Below, piece by piece: positions 20,426-27,848 of a DNA stretch of 37,586 bases. Numbering within the stretch: position 1 is the stretch's first letter; every line of letters begins with the position of its first letter. Where the stretch lies: positions 1-37,586 of IMG/VR virus record IMGVR_UViG_3300049812_001592, one strand, 5' to 3'. Source of the DNA: a virus. The position numbers and the translations under genes were made by a program. A model generated the notes under the pieces. That model had not been told where the DNA came from. It searched no databases and was given only the letters and a program-made list of their open reading frames with translations.

Positions 20426-22118
20426 AATAATCTCCTACGATTGGGTTATATCTAAGTGATGCCATTCCCATAGCACCGTCCTGTCTAAATCTCTGCTTCT
20501 GAATGTGGATGTCTACCAACTTGGAGTCAGGGTCTGACAGGTCACGGTATATCACCACCCCTGAATCTGACTTGTTCCTCCAGTGTGCGGAGCCTGAGAT
20601 ATCCCACAGGCTAGGCACTGGGTAGCCTCCATCCTTGTCACGGTACATCTTGGCAGGGTGGGCTACGATCCACAGGTGTATTCCGTACCTTCTGGCGAAC
20701 TGTCTCGCCCTCTTCAAGCACATGCCAATGTACTCTGTCTCAGAAAACCCACCTCTCCCACTCTCCAACTCATTCCACGGATCAATCACCAAGCCCCTGA
20801 TCCCATGCCTCCTGACCAATCCCCTCGCTGTATCCAGTATCTTCTCAAGCGTCCACTCTGCATCATCCTCAGGCAGTATCCAGTGGAAGTGTTCCTTCAC
20901 CCAATCCTTGGCGTAGTTCAGTTCTTCCTTGGTCATGCGCCTGTTGAATCCCTGCCTAAACGGAGCGCCTATGTACTTCTCCATGATTCGGGACATATGA
21001 TCCTCCAATGGCTGATTCTCTGGAGAGAATATGGCGAACCTCCAACCATTCTTCTTGGCTATGTTCACCATCATGGAGTCAATCCAGTTGGACTTGCCAC
21101 TGCATGGTATGCCTGTCACAACAGAGAAGCATCCCGGCCTGACTAGGTAGTGCTTATCCAGACATGCCCACCCTGTGGATGTTCCCTTCTCTAATCCGTT
21201 GTCGTACAACTCTCCCAACTTGTCAGACAAATCACTGGCTGTGAACGTACCCGCTATGGGGTATGGCTCCGCATGTTCGATGCACTCAGCCAACACCTTC
21301 TTGCCATGCTTGACCAGTACATCGTTGGCATCCTTGCAGTCTTCGGGCCATGTCACCCTACTGCATACCTCTTTGCCAAGCCTACGCGCCAGTTCCTCTT
21401 GCAGTCTCTGTCCGGGGGCATCGTTGTCTACCGCTATGATGTACGTTCTCCCCTTTTCCACTCCGTTGATGCGTGACTCGTTGAGAAATTCAAACTTAGA
21501 GGAGTAGTTCTTTGACTCAACGGATGGCGCACCATCAGGCACACTGACACACTGCTTCATCCCCGCCTCATACAGAGATAGTTTGTCCATCTCTCCCTCG
21601 ACAAAGATAACAACACCATCCTCATCTGTTATATCGTCAAGACCATACAGTATGCGCTCCGCATTTACCTCAGACCTGAACTCCTTGGAGCCTGACCTAT
21701 ACTTCACGTTAACCAAATCACCGTTGCGGTAGTAGGGAAACGTGAGGGCCATCTTCTCTTCCTCAGACTGAGGCATGTACACCTTCTTCATGCCGATACC
21801 ACAGTCGATTGCTGTCTCTTCCGATATGCCCCTCTTGTTCAGCCACTCAATCGTAGCCTCTGGCAGATCGCTCTTGGGTATAGGCTCTGGCTTTCTGAAC
21901 TCAGGCTTGCGCCAGTGCAAACCAAGGCTGTCATCAGTACCCGATAACAGGCTACCACTCCAACCACAGTGATGGCACAACCAAATCTTCTCATCTGTGT
22001 TGACAGACAAACACTTGGCATTCTTCTTGCGCCTGTCCTTGCTACATTTGGGGCAAGTGGTTGCAATCTGAACACCAGTGCCAGTGAACTTGATACCAAA
22101 ATCAGCATAGTCTTTCAT
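20412..22118 (-). CDS. bifunctional DNA primase-helicase (T7 gp4-like)
   Basis: This is a 568-residue protein. A zinc-binding domain has CPKC (22-25) and CHHC (48-51). The TOPRIM primase core has VEGEMDK (Glu174) and AVDNDAPG (Asp231, Asp233). The RecA-like DnaB/gp4 helicase has Walker A GIPCSGKS (336-343) and Walker B LVIDPWNELE (443-452). All essential motifs are present. It unwinds DNA and makes primers at the phage fork. The start overlaps the initiator-like gene by four bases (ATGA). No DNA polymerase is found nearby, so the polymerase is elsewhere in the genome or from the host. Confidence 0.93.
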   Translation of the reverse strand: MKDYADFGIKFTGTGVQIATTCPKCSKDRRKKNAKCLSVNTDEKIWLCHHCGWSGSLLSGTDDSLGLHWRKPEFRKPEPIPKSDLPEATIEWLNKRGISEETAIDCGIGMKKVYMPQSEEEKMALTFPYYRNGDLVNVKYRSGSKEFRSEVNAERILYGLDDITDEDGVVIFVEGEMDKLSLYEAGMKQCVSVPDGAPSVESKNYSSKFEFLNESRINGVEKGRTYIIAVDNDAPGQRLQEELARRLGKEVCSRVTWPEDCKDANDVLVKHGKKVLAECIEHAEPYPIAGTFTASDLSDKLGELYDNGLEKGTSTGWACLDKHYLVRPGCFSVVTGIPCSGKSNWIDSMMVNIAKKNGWRFAIFSPENQPLEDHMSRIMEKYIGAPFRQGFNRRMTKEELNYAKDWVKEHFHWILPEDDAEWTLEKILDTARGLVRRHGIRGLVIDPWNELESGRGGFSETEYIGMCLKRARQFARRYGIHLWIVAHPAKMYRDKDGGYPVPSLWDISGSAHWRNKSDSGVVIYRDLSDPDSKLVDIHIQKQRFRQDGAMGMASLRYNPIVGDYFETN

Positions 22119-22651
22119 GCTTGGAATCCTTTTCTTCTGGGCTTGTTGTTTCTGAGTATACCGTAGATGTATTGCTTGGGATCAGCGGGTCTTTTCAACA
22201 GCACAATCCCCACCGCCTTGGCTACCTCATTCTCTCCGTTGGCCTTTATCAATTGCCCCAAGATACCCCTTGAATTAGGGCCTGCCAACTGCTCCCATAC
22301 ATCCCAAATACTGTTGTTAGCAATATGTAAAGATTCTATTACAGATTCCGTGTCAACTGACTTGACAGGGGGTGTCAACTGAGATGACACCGTATTTATT
22401 TTATAAATGTTACTTGTCTGGCCCTTCTCCCCTTTCCTGTGTTCAAAAGATATGTGTCCTTTTTCACGTAACCTGTTGATAATTAAGTTAACATTCTGTC
22501 TTGACATACCCGCCCTTTCAGCAAGGTATTTTTGAGAAGGCCAACATTCACCTGTCTCATCATTAGCATTGTCTGATAGAAGGATCAATATCATTTTCTC
22601 AGACGTTGTAATGTCAAGGTCTAGTGCCTTTAGTATTCTTCTTAGGCTCAT
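22115..22651 (-). CDS. winged-HTH replication initiator-like protein
   Basis: This is a 178-residue protein. Residues about 1-86 form a winged helix-turn-helix of the phage replisome-organizer type (MILILLSDNANDETGECWPS, then QKYLAERAGMSRQNVNLII with a wing GHISFEHRKG). Residues 87-105 are a Ser/Thr/Pro-rich linker, and 108-178 a C-terminal domain (WDVWEQLAG, LGQLIKANG, YIYGILRNN). The layout is like lambda O: DNA-binding domain, linker, and partner-binding domain upstream of the helicase gene. The linker-coding DNA carries iteron-like repeats. The role is inferred from fold and position. Confidence 0.75.
   Translation of the reverse strand: MSLRRILKALDLDITTSEKMILILLSDNANDETGECWPSQKYLAERAGMSRQNVNLIINRLREKGHISFEHRKGEKGQTSNIYKINTVSSQLTPPVKSVDTESVIESLHIANNSIWDVWEQLAGPNSRGILGQLIKANGENEVAKAVGIVLLKRPADPKQYIYGILRNNKPRRKGFQA
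22350..22389. repeat. two 18-bp iteron-like repeats inside the initiator gene
   Basis: GTGTCAACTGACTTGACA (22350-22367) and GTGTCAACTGAGATGACA (22372-22389) match at 16 of 18 positions and are exactly 22 bp apart, about two helical turns. Each is itself an inverted pair, TGTCA-N7-TGACA. They lie in the linker-coding part of the wHTH gene. Confidence 0.75.
22350..22415. other. candidate origin of replication
   Basis: Iteron-like repeats at 22350-22389 are followed directly by an AT-rich stretch (about 22391-22415, containing TATTTATTTTATAAATG) that could melt. In lambda the origin has the same layout: iterons plus AT-rich region within the linker part of the initiator gene O. This is inference from arrangement only. 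Confidence 0.5.
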
Positions 22652-22681
22652 AATTTACCCTAAAGATTAAACGAACATGGG

Positions 22682-22710
22682 ATTATACTAAATCTATATG
22701 TTATAATCAA
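22682..22710 (-). promoter_or_regulatory. leftward promoter of replication block
   Basis: On the minus strand TTGATT (22705-22710), a 17-base spacer and TATAAT (22682-22687) form a good sigma70-type promoter. The start point would be about 25 bases before the ATG at 22651. Confidence 0.65.
22698..22707 (+). promoter_or_regulatory. rightward extended -10 of recombination operon
   Basis: ATGTTATAAT (22698-22707) contains TGTTATAAT, an extended -10, and shares TATGTTATAAT with the 19.2-kb box. No -35 is clear. TATAAT ends only six bases before the ATG at 22714, so transcripts would be leaderless or nearly so. It overlaps the leftward promoter. Confidence 0.5.
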
Positions 22711-22713
22711 CCA

Positions 22714-22977
22714 ATGAAAAGTAAAAAGTATATGCAGTGGGTAGCGGAACACTCATGTATACACTGTGGAACTTATCCGGTGCAGGTTCACCATCTCAGA
22801 AGCCAGTCACTAGGAGCAGGGATGGGCAGAAAAGTTCCTGACTATTTTACCATACCAGTTTGTCAGCAGTGTCACTCGGACTGCCACTCTCTGGAACACG
22901 ACAAGGAGACACAGTACAGATGGACGTTGCAGATGATAGGGAGAGCGATGGAGAATGGCATACTAAAGATGTCCTAG
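22714..22977 (+). CDS. HNH-type nuclease (YbcO/DUF968-like)
   Basis: This is an 87-residue protein. It has CIHCG (Cys15, Cys18), VHHLRS (His26, His27), KVPDYFTIPVC (Cys50) and CHSDCH (Cys53, His58), the zinc and catalytic order of small HNH nucleases in the YbcO/DUF968/Ref group found in phage recombination (Nin) regions. The catalytic His is probably in VHH. It is the first gene of the rightward operon, just below the divergent promoter, and may nick recombination intermediates. Confidence 0.75.
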   Translation: MKSKKYMQWVAEHSCIHCGTYPVQVHHLRSQSLGAGMGRKVPDYFTIPVCQQCHSDCHSLEHDKETQYRWTLQMIGRAMENGILKMS

Positions 22978-23129
22978 TCGCTATAGAAATCGAACATGAT
23001 GGCGAGCCGGACGATGAGATTATGAGGACTATAATTTCTCAAGAGTTAGACCACAACATATACGTAAGCAACAATGTTTCATACAGAATTGAGGTCAAGA
23101 ACATAACCTTCATGGATAAACTAAATTGA
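22920..23129 (+). CDS. small unknown protein
   Basis: The ATG at 22920 has AAGGAG 11 bases upstream and is the only usable start near the true coding part. It gives 69 residues and a 58-base overlap with the HNH gene. The coding-like part is beta-rich and acidic (DVLVAIEIEHDGEPDDEIM, NNVSYRIEVKNITFMDKLN). The extended version from 22860 is not needed. No family is recognised. Confidence 0.55.
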   Translation: MDVADDRESDGEWHTKDVLVAIEIEHDGEPDDEIMRTIISQELDHNIYVSNNVSYRIEVKNITFMDKLN

Positions 23130-23353
23130 TAGAAGAAAAAGCGGTGGAGACACTAGACAGAATAGACAATATTTTTGAGGATGAAATATATCCCAAGTTA
23201 CTTTTCGTACACACAGATATTGCCCCCTACAAAGAGATGCTAAGAGGATTGTTTATAGAGGGAGCAACCGTGGGTATGAAGGAAATCTTCAAGGAGATAT
23301 CAGGTGAAGAGGTACGTGATTCGATCACAAGACATCAGAGAAAGATGCACTAG
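23126..23353 (+). CDS. small acidic helical protein
   Basis: The frame opens at TTG 23126, overlapping the previous stop (TTGA), with a GTG at 23141 as an alternative; neither has a strong SD. The product has up to 75 residues and is mostly helical (KAVETLDRIDNIFEDEIYP, YKEMLRGLFIEGATVGMKE). It overlaps the NinB start. The function is unknown. Confidence 0.55.
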   Translation: MIEEKAVETLDRIDNIFEDEIYPKLLFVHTDIAPYKEMLRGLFIEGATVGMKEIFKEISGEEVRDSITRHQRKMH

Positions 23354-23684
23354 AGCAATACAGGACATAGACCTAGACGGCAAGAACCAAGAAGTAGTAA
23401 TCAGGGAGCATAAGAACAGTCGTAGCGTGGAGCAGAACAATCTATTCCATGCTATACTCAGGGCCTTGGCAGAAAGCACAGGACACAGCGTAGAAGAGAT
23501 CAAGGAGTACGTCAGTCAGGAGTATCTTGGTAGTGTAGAATACACAGGACTCGACGGCACACCTAGAACCAGAGTACGTGGTACTTCTGAACTTGATGTC
23601 GAGGAGATGTCTGGCTTGATCGAAAGGGTCAAGCAACTAGCAAACCAACTTGATGTACGAATGGAGCATATTGAATATGGATGA
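23304..23684 (+). CDS. ninB: NinB-like recombination protein
   Basis: The GTG start at 23304 has a strong AAGGAG seven bases upstream. The 126 residues match the NinB (lambda Orf) pattern: VVIREHKNSRSVEQNNLFHA, then LRALAESTGHSVEEIKEYV and a final SGLIERVKQLANQLDVRM helix, as in lambda VTIQERNRSLDQN. Lambda Orf/NinB helps the Red pathway by acting on SSB-coated DNA with RecF/O/R-like function. The position beside HNH, annealing-like, exonuclease and SSB genes fits that role. Confidence 0.82.
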   Translation: MKRYVIRSQDIRERCTRAIQDIDLDGKNQEVVIREHKNSRSVEQNNLFHAILRALAESTGHSVEEIKEYVSQEYLGSVEYTGLDGTPRTRVRGTSELDVEEMSGLIERVKQLANQLDVRMEHIEYG

Positions 23685-23781
23685 CATGACTGAAGAAGAA
23701 ATTCAGGAGATGGAAGCGCAAGAGGAGTACGAGCAGACCGTAGCCCAATGGCAACAGTGGGAGGAAGAGCATGACAAGTAA
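23677..23781 (+). CDS. 34-residue very acidic peptide
   Basis: ATG 23677 overlaps the NinB stop (ATGGATGA) and its own stop overlaps the next ATG. The product begins MDDMTEEEIQEMEAQEEYEQ and is Glu/Gln-rich, a single acidic helix. The precise coupling on both sides suggests it is translated. No function can be assigned. Confidence 0.5.
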   Translation: MDDMTEEEIQEMEAQEEYEQTVAQWQQWEEEHDK

Positions 23782-24181
23782 ACGAGACTTCCTTAATGAC
23801 TTGGTTAAAGAGAACGCCTTAGAAGTTAAGGAGGATATATTTACTCTTGAGAGAGGCGGCAAGAAGATACCTATCATTACGAGAACAGGCATAGAAAAGA
23901 TACAGTATGCCAACAACATCAAGGTATCGTTTGAACTGATGAGCGTACCTCCTCAAAAAGACTTTGCAGTTGTGAAGGCAGTTGCAACTAAGGGTGACAC
24001 AACCATTGAAACCTTTGCCTCTGCCTTGTTTGGCAAGGGGAGAGAGGGTAATGTCACAACCTTGTATGTCGTAGAGATGGCAGAGAAGAGAGCATTGTCA
24101 CGTGCTGTACTCAAACTGTCAGGCGCATACAAGTATGGTGTTTATGGTCAAGATGAATCAGAGGAATTTAAGAATGACTGA
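23771..24181 (+). CDS. phage recombination protein, possibly Sak-like annealing protein
   Basis: This is a 136-residue protein. It has TRTGIEKIQYANNIKVSFEL (about 38-57), a beta-rich core (VVKAVATKGDTTIETFASAL), then the signature EMAEKRALSRAVLKLSGA followed by VYGQDESEEF. The AEKRAxxRAVLKL signature occurs in small phage proteins next to RecB-type exonucleases and SSBs, some of which have been placed in the Rad52-like annealing superfamily. Calling it an annealing protein is inference; the neighbour order (annealing-like, exonuclease, SSB) supports it. Confidence 0.55.
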   Translation: MTSKRDFLNDLVKENALEVKEDIFTLERGGKKIPIITRTGIEKIQYANNIKVSFELMSVPPQKDFAVVKAVATKGDTTIETFASALFGKGREGNVTTLYVVEMAEKRALSRAVLKLSGAYKYGVYGQDESEEFKND

Positions 24182-24401
24182 GAAGAAAGTAACCAAGAAA
24201 CCCGCAAGCAAAGTTGCAGTTAGTGAGAAGCAAAGAGAACTAATTATCAAAGTCATCAACCTATCGGCAGAGGTGACAAGGGATGTCATGGAGATAGGTT
24301 CTGCGTATGCCAAGGACTGCATTGATGCACAACGTGCCGTAGAACAACTTGCCAAGGAGATGAACCTTACGCAAGAATCATACTGGAGTAAGTGGAAATG
24401 A
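24174..24401 (+). CDS. small Lys-rich helical protein
   Basis: The ATG at 24174, overlapping the previous stop by eight bases, gives 75 residues; a longer frame from 24102 lies inside the previous gene. It has a basic N-terminus (MTEKKVTKKPASKVAVSEK) then an amphipathic helical bundle (LIIKVINLSAEVTRDVM, YAKDCIDAQRAVEQLAKEM). It lies between the annealing-like and exonuclease genes. The function is unknown. Confidence 0.58.
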   Translation: MTEKKVTKKPASKVAVSEKQRELIIKVINLSAEVTRDVMEIGSAYAKDCIDAQRAVEQLAKEMNLTQESYWSKWK

Positions 24402-25162
24402 GCCACTGGTATGACAAGGAGGGAACCCCAAGGTACGAGATTGAAAACCAATCTCTGGTAAGTGGCGCTCCCAAAATTCGTAAAACGACTTTGCGTGACG
24501 CTCGTAAGTATGGCTGGGTTCCTTCTGTGTCTACCGTTTGGAAAGATGTGGTTGCCTCTCCCGGTCTGAACAGATACTTTCAAGACCAGTTGTTTGAGTC
24601 GATGTTAGAATCTAAACAGTACTGGGATGAGGATGAGAAAGAGTTCAAGAAGCGTGTGTTTGCATTGTCCAAGGAGCATTCGATAAAGTCTTCTGAGAGA
24701 GGGACGTACATGCACAACCTGATTGAGCAACAACTACTAACTGGCAGTTGTGGGTCAGAAAATCCAAACGAAATACACATGGTCACGCAAACCCTCGCAA
24801 AGATGAGAGAAGTTTGTGGCGATCAGGACTGGAAGGTGGAGAAGTCATTCGCTCACCCAATGGGGTACGGAGGTAAGATAGATGTACACTCTGATGAGTG
24901 GGTTGTTGACTTCAAGACCAAGGAAGTTTTGGATGAAGGTAAGAAGCCTGATTTATACGACTCTTATGGAGTACAACTGGCGGCTTACAATCATGGGATA
25001 GGTGGAGGTAGGAAACTCCTCAACCTTTTTGTATCGGTTTCTTCTCCCGGTTATGTAGTAGAGTACCAATGGGAAGAAAGAGAGAGGTTGTTTAGTATGT
25101 TTGAAGCGGCCTTACAATTATGGAAACTAACCAAGAGGTACGATGCTAGATGGCAAGCGTAA
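24398..25162 (+). CDS. RecB/Cas4-type PD-(D/E)XK exonuclease
   Basis: The ATG at 24398 overlaps the previous stop (ATGA); 254 residues. The motifs of RecB-family exonucleases are in order: H106 in GTYMHNLIE, Glu149, GGKID with Asp162, DFKTK with Asp171 and Lys173, and QLAAY (193-197). It probably resects DNA 5' ends for phage recombination, working with the annealing-like and SSB proteins encoded on either side. The overlap with SSB (13 bases) supports joint expression. Confidence 0.83.
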   Translation: MSHWYDKEGTPRYEIENQSLVSGAPKIRKTTLRDARKYGWVPSVSTVWKDVVASPGLNRYFQDQLFESMLESKQYWDEDEKEFKKRVFALSKEHSIKSSERGTYMHNLIEQQLLTGSCGSENPNEIHMVTQTLAKMREVCGDQDWKVEKSFAHPMGYGGKIDVHSDEWVVDFKTKEVLDEGKKPDLYDSYGVQLAAYNHGIGGGRKLLNLFVSVSSPGYVVEYQWEERERLFSMFEAALQLWKLTKRYDARWQA

Positions 25163-25521
25163 ACAAAGCGATATTAGTGGGTCACGTTGGCAAAGAGCCA
25201 GAGTTCCGCGAGACTAAATCGGGAGACACAGTGGCGTCTTTCTCACTGGCAACCAACAGTGGGTATGGAGACAACAAGACAACCGACTGGCACAGAGTTG
25301 TGTTCTTTGGGAAGACTGCTGATGTGATCAAGCAGTACGTAAACAAGGGATCACAAATCTATGTCGAGGGAAGAATCTCTAACCGCTCATATGATGACAA
25401 AGAGGGGATCAAGAGGTACGTGACTGAGATTAATGGGTATACAATGCAGATGCTAGGAGGTGCAGGAGGAGATAAGCACACCGCTGACGTAGTTGAGAAG
25501 GGAGAGGACATTCCCTTCTAA
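25150..25521 (+). CDS. ssb: single-stranded DNA-binding protein
   Basis: This is a 123-residue protein. It has the classical bacterial-type OB fold: SVNKAILVGHVGKEPEFRET, then VASFSLATNSG, TDWHRVVFFGKTADV, KGSQIYVEGRISNRSY and the acidic tip GEDIPF, which binds partner proteins. It lacks the long Gly-rich linker of host SSBs and is shorter than typical E. coli SSB (178 residues). It coats ssDNA during replication and recombination. Confidence 0.93.
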   Translation: MASVNKAILVGHVGKEPEFRETKSGDTVASFSLATNSGYGDNKTTDWHRVVFFGKTADVIKQYVNKGSQIYVEGRISNRSYDDKEGIKRYVTEINGYTMQMLGGAGGDKHTADVVEKGEDIPF

Positions 25522-25555
25522 TGTAAGTTCGTTAAACTATGACCTAGCAGAGCAT

Positions 25556-25735
25556 ATGAAGTATTCATTTGCTAGGTACTGCTACCGTAAGTCGAGAAAA
25601 GACTCCTCAAAAAACTGGAGCAATGTGTTCAAAAGTTTTTGGGGAGTCTCTCTTGAAGAGTATATAGAGTACGCAATTAAAAAGAATCTGAAAGAAGATT
25701 ACGAGGAACTTGAATGTCATTTTACAGAGAAGTAA
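25556..25735 (+). CDS. small unknown protein
   Basis: The frame could start at TTG 25493 inside ssb, but ATG 25556 gives an independent 59-residue protein and is preferred with low certainty; the 25522-25555 stretch is in frame and also reads plausibly (NYDLAEHMKYSF). The product is basic then acidic (RYCYRKSRKDSSKNWSNVF, SFWGVSLEEYIEYAIKKNL). No family is recognised. The end overlaps the next ATG region. Confidence 0.55.
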   Translation: MKYSFARYCYRKSRKDSSKNWSNVFKSFWGVSLEEYIEYAIKKNLKEDYEELECHFTEK

Positions 25736-25995
25736 AGTTTTTCAAACGGTCACAGGGAACAAGGACTGTGATCCTACAGAACTTTCCAGTGATCATAGAT
25801 ATAGAGTCAATATGTTGGGCCAAGAAATCAGGCAGGCAACAGGAGGTACTTGCAGGAGACATGTCATCTCAGAGTTCCTTCAAGGACATCACCGTGTATG
25901 AGATAGGTCTTGCCGATAACAGCAAGTGGATCATCCCAATGTCTGAGATATCCAAGTTAGAAATCGAAGTAGAAGAGGGGCCTGTCACATTATGA
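25714..25995 (+). CDS. small unknown protein upstream of RNR
   Basis: This is a 93-residue protein from ATG 25714, with GAGGAA upstream inside the preceding gene. It is beta-rich (TVILQNFPVIIDIESICWAK, KWIIPMSEISKLEIEVEEG) with no cysteine pair or nuclease motif. Its stop overlaps the ATG of the ribonucleotide reductase gene (ATGA), so both are probably translated together. No family is recognised. Confidence 0.6.
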   Translation: MSFYREVKFFKRSQGTRTVILQNFPVIIDIESICWAKKSGRQQEVLAGDMSSQSSFKDITVYEIGLADNSKWIIPMSEISKLEIEVEEGPVTL

Positions 25996-27842
25996 ACGAG
26001 TATCAAAAGTTTATACACAAGTCTAGGTATGCCAAGTATCTTGATGATCAGAAGCGTAGAGAAACTTGGGAGGAGACAGTCGAGCGTTACATAAACTTCT
26101 TCCAGAACAGAACCTCTACCAATCTTGATCTTGTTCGTGATGCCATTGTTAGCATGGATGTAATGCCTAGCATGAGATGTTTAATGACCAGTGGCAAAGC
26201 ATTAGAAAGAGATGCAGTCGCAGGATACAACTGTTCCTATCTTCCCATTGATAGCCCAAGAGCATTTGATGAATGCATGTACATTCTCATGTGTGGTACA
26301 GGGGTTGGTTTTTCAGTAGAGAGACAGTACATCAATGCACTGCCACAGGTAGCAGATGAGTTTCACAGTAGCGATTCAGTTATTGTTGTAAGGGACAGCA
26401 AGATTGGATGGGCCAAGGCTTTAAAGGAACTGGTCAGTCTGTTATATGCAGGGCAGATTCCAACATGGGATGTGTCCAAGATCAGGCCTGCGGGGGCTAG
26501 GCTCAAGACATTCGGGGGCAGGGCATCAGGCCCAGAGCCACTGGATAAGTTGTTTAAGCATTTTGTTGCCGTGTTTAAAGGCTCTGCCGGAAGGAAACTA
26601 AACTCCATAGAGTGTCACGATCTGGTGTGCTTTATCGGTGAGTCAGTGGTAGTAGGTGGTGTGCGTAGGTCAGCCACTATATCGCTATCAAATCTGACTG
26701 ATGATCGTATGCGTCATGCCAAGTCTGGTCAGTGGTGGGCTGAGAATCCACAGAGGGCCTTGGCTAATAACAGCGTGTGCTACACGGAGAAGCCTGACAT
26801 GGGCGTGTTCCTGCGTGAGTGGACTGCCCTGTATGAGAGTCGTAGTGGAGAGCGTGGCATCTTCAATCGTGAAGCCGCAAAACATATGGTTCCAGAGCGC
26901 AGAGACAGTGAGCATGACTTCGGTTGTAACCCATGCTCTGAGATTATTCTAAGACCAAAGCAGTTCTGCAATCTATCGGAGGCTGTATGCAGAGAGAGCG
27001 ACACACTTGCTGACATCAAGAACAAGGTAGAGATCGCCACTATCATTGGCACTTTACAGGCTACTCTCACTGACTTCAGGTATCTTTCTCCCGCATGGAA
27101 GCGTAACACTGAAGAGGAGAGACTGCTTGGCGTTAGCCTGACAGGGATCATGGACTGTCCCGCTTTAATGAATGCCAGTGCAGATGATCTGGAATCTCTC
27201 AAGGCACATGCTGTAAGTGTCAACAAGAAGTGGGCTAAGAAACTTGGCATCCCAGAGAGTACCGCTATCACTTGTGTCAAGCCATCAGGTACGGTCAGTC
27301 AACTTGTGGACAGTGCATCAGGGATACACCCTCGTTACAATTCACACTTGATTCGCAGGGTTCGCAACGACAAGAAAGACCCTCTATCACAGGCCCTGAT
27401 TGACTGTAAAGTGCCATACCACACTGACCCTTACAACGCAGAGGCTTGGGTATTTGAGTTCCCTCAGAAGTCTCCTAAGAAGTCTCTCACTAGACATGAC
27501 CTGTCAGCCTTAGATCATCTTGAGATATGGAAGAGATTCACTGTACACTGGTGCGAACACAAACCGTCAGTCACTATCTACGTTAAGGAGCATGAGTGGA
27601 TGGAGGTAGGAGCATGGGTTTGGAAAAACTTTGACATCGTATCTGGTGTTTCATTCTTGCCTAGCGCAGACGAGGCTCACTCGTATGAGTCTGCTCCCTA
27701 TGAGGACTGTGATGAAGCAGAGTACAAAGAGAGAGCCAAGCAGATACCAAAGGAGATTGACTGGGACTTGATCCTTGAGGAAGAGGACGTTACCACTAGC
27801 AGTCAGGAGTTTGCCTGCACAGGAGGTGCTTGTGAACTGTGA
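25992..27842 (+). CDS. nrdJ: class II (B12-dependent) ribonucleotide reductase, monomeric type
   Basis: This is a 616-residue protein. Cys81, Cys315 (GCNPCSEI, with Asn313 and Glu317) and Cys326 match the two disulfide cysteines and the thiyl-radical cysteine of Lactobacillus leichmannii RTPR, with the same 11-residue gap between the last two (408/419 there). The C-terminal CTGGAC (609-614) matches the CX4C shuttle at 731/736. No class I small subunit or class III activase is nearby. It makes deoxynucleotides for phage DNA using adenosylcobalamin, so the host needs or imports B12. It is shorter than RTPR (739 residues) by about 120. Confidence 0.9.
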   Translation: MNEYQKFIHKSRYAKYLDDQKRRETWEETVERYINFFQNRTSTNLDLVRDAIVSMDVMPSMRCLMTSGKALERDAVAGYNCSYLPIDSPRAFDECMYILMCGTGVGFSVERQYINALPQVADEFHSSDSVIVVRDSKIGWAKALKELVSLLYAGQIPTWDVSKIRPAGARLKTFGGRASGPEPLDKLFKHFVAVFKGSAGRKLNSIECHDLVCFIGESVVVGGVRRSATISLSNLTDDRMRHAKSGQWWAENPQRALANNSVCYTEKPDMGVFLREWTALYESRSGERGIFNREAAKHMVPERRDSEHDFGCNPCSEIILRPKQFCNLSEAVCRESDTLADIKNKVEIATIIGTLQATLTDFRYLSPAWKRNTEEERLLGVSLTGIMDCPALMNASADDLESLKAHAVSVNKKWAKKLGIPESTAITCVKPSGTVSQLVDSASGIHPRYNSHLIRRVRNDKKDPLSQALIDCKVPYHTDPYNAEAWVFEFPQKSPKKSLTRHDLSALDHLEIWKRFTVHWCEHKPSVTIYVKEHEWMEVGAWVWKNFDIVSGVSFLPSADEAHSYESAPYEDCDEAEYKERAKQIPKEIDWDLILEEEDVTTSSQEFACTGGACEL

Positions 27843-27848
27843 AACACA

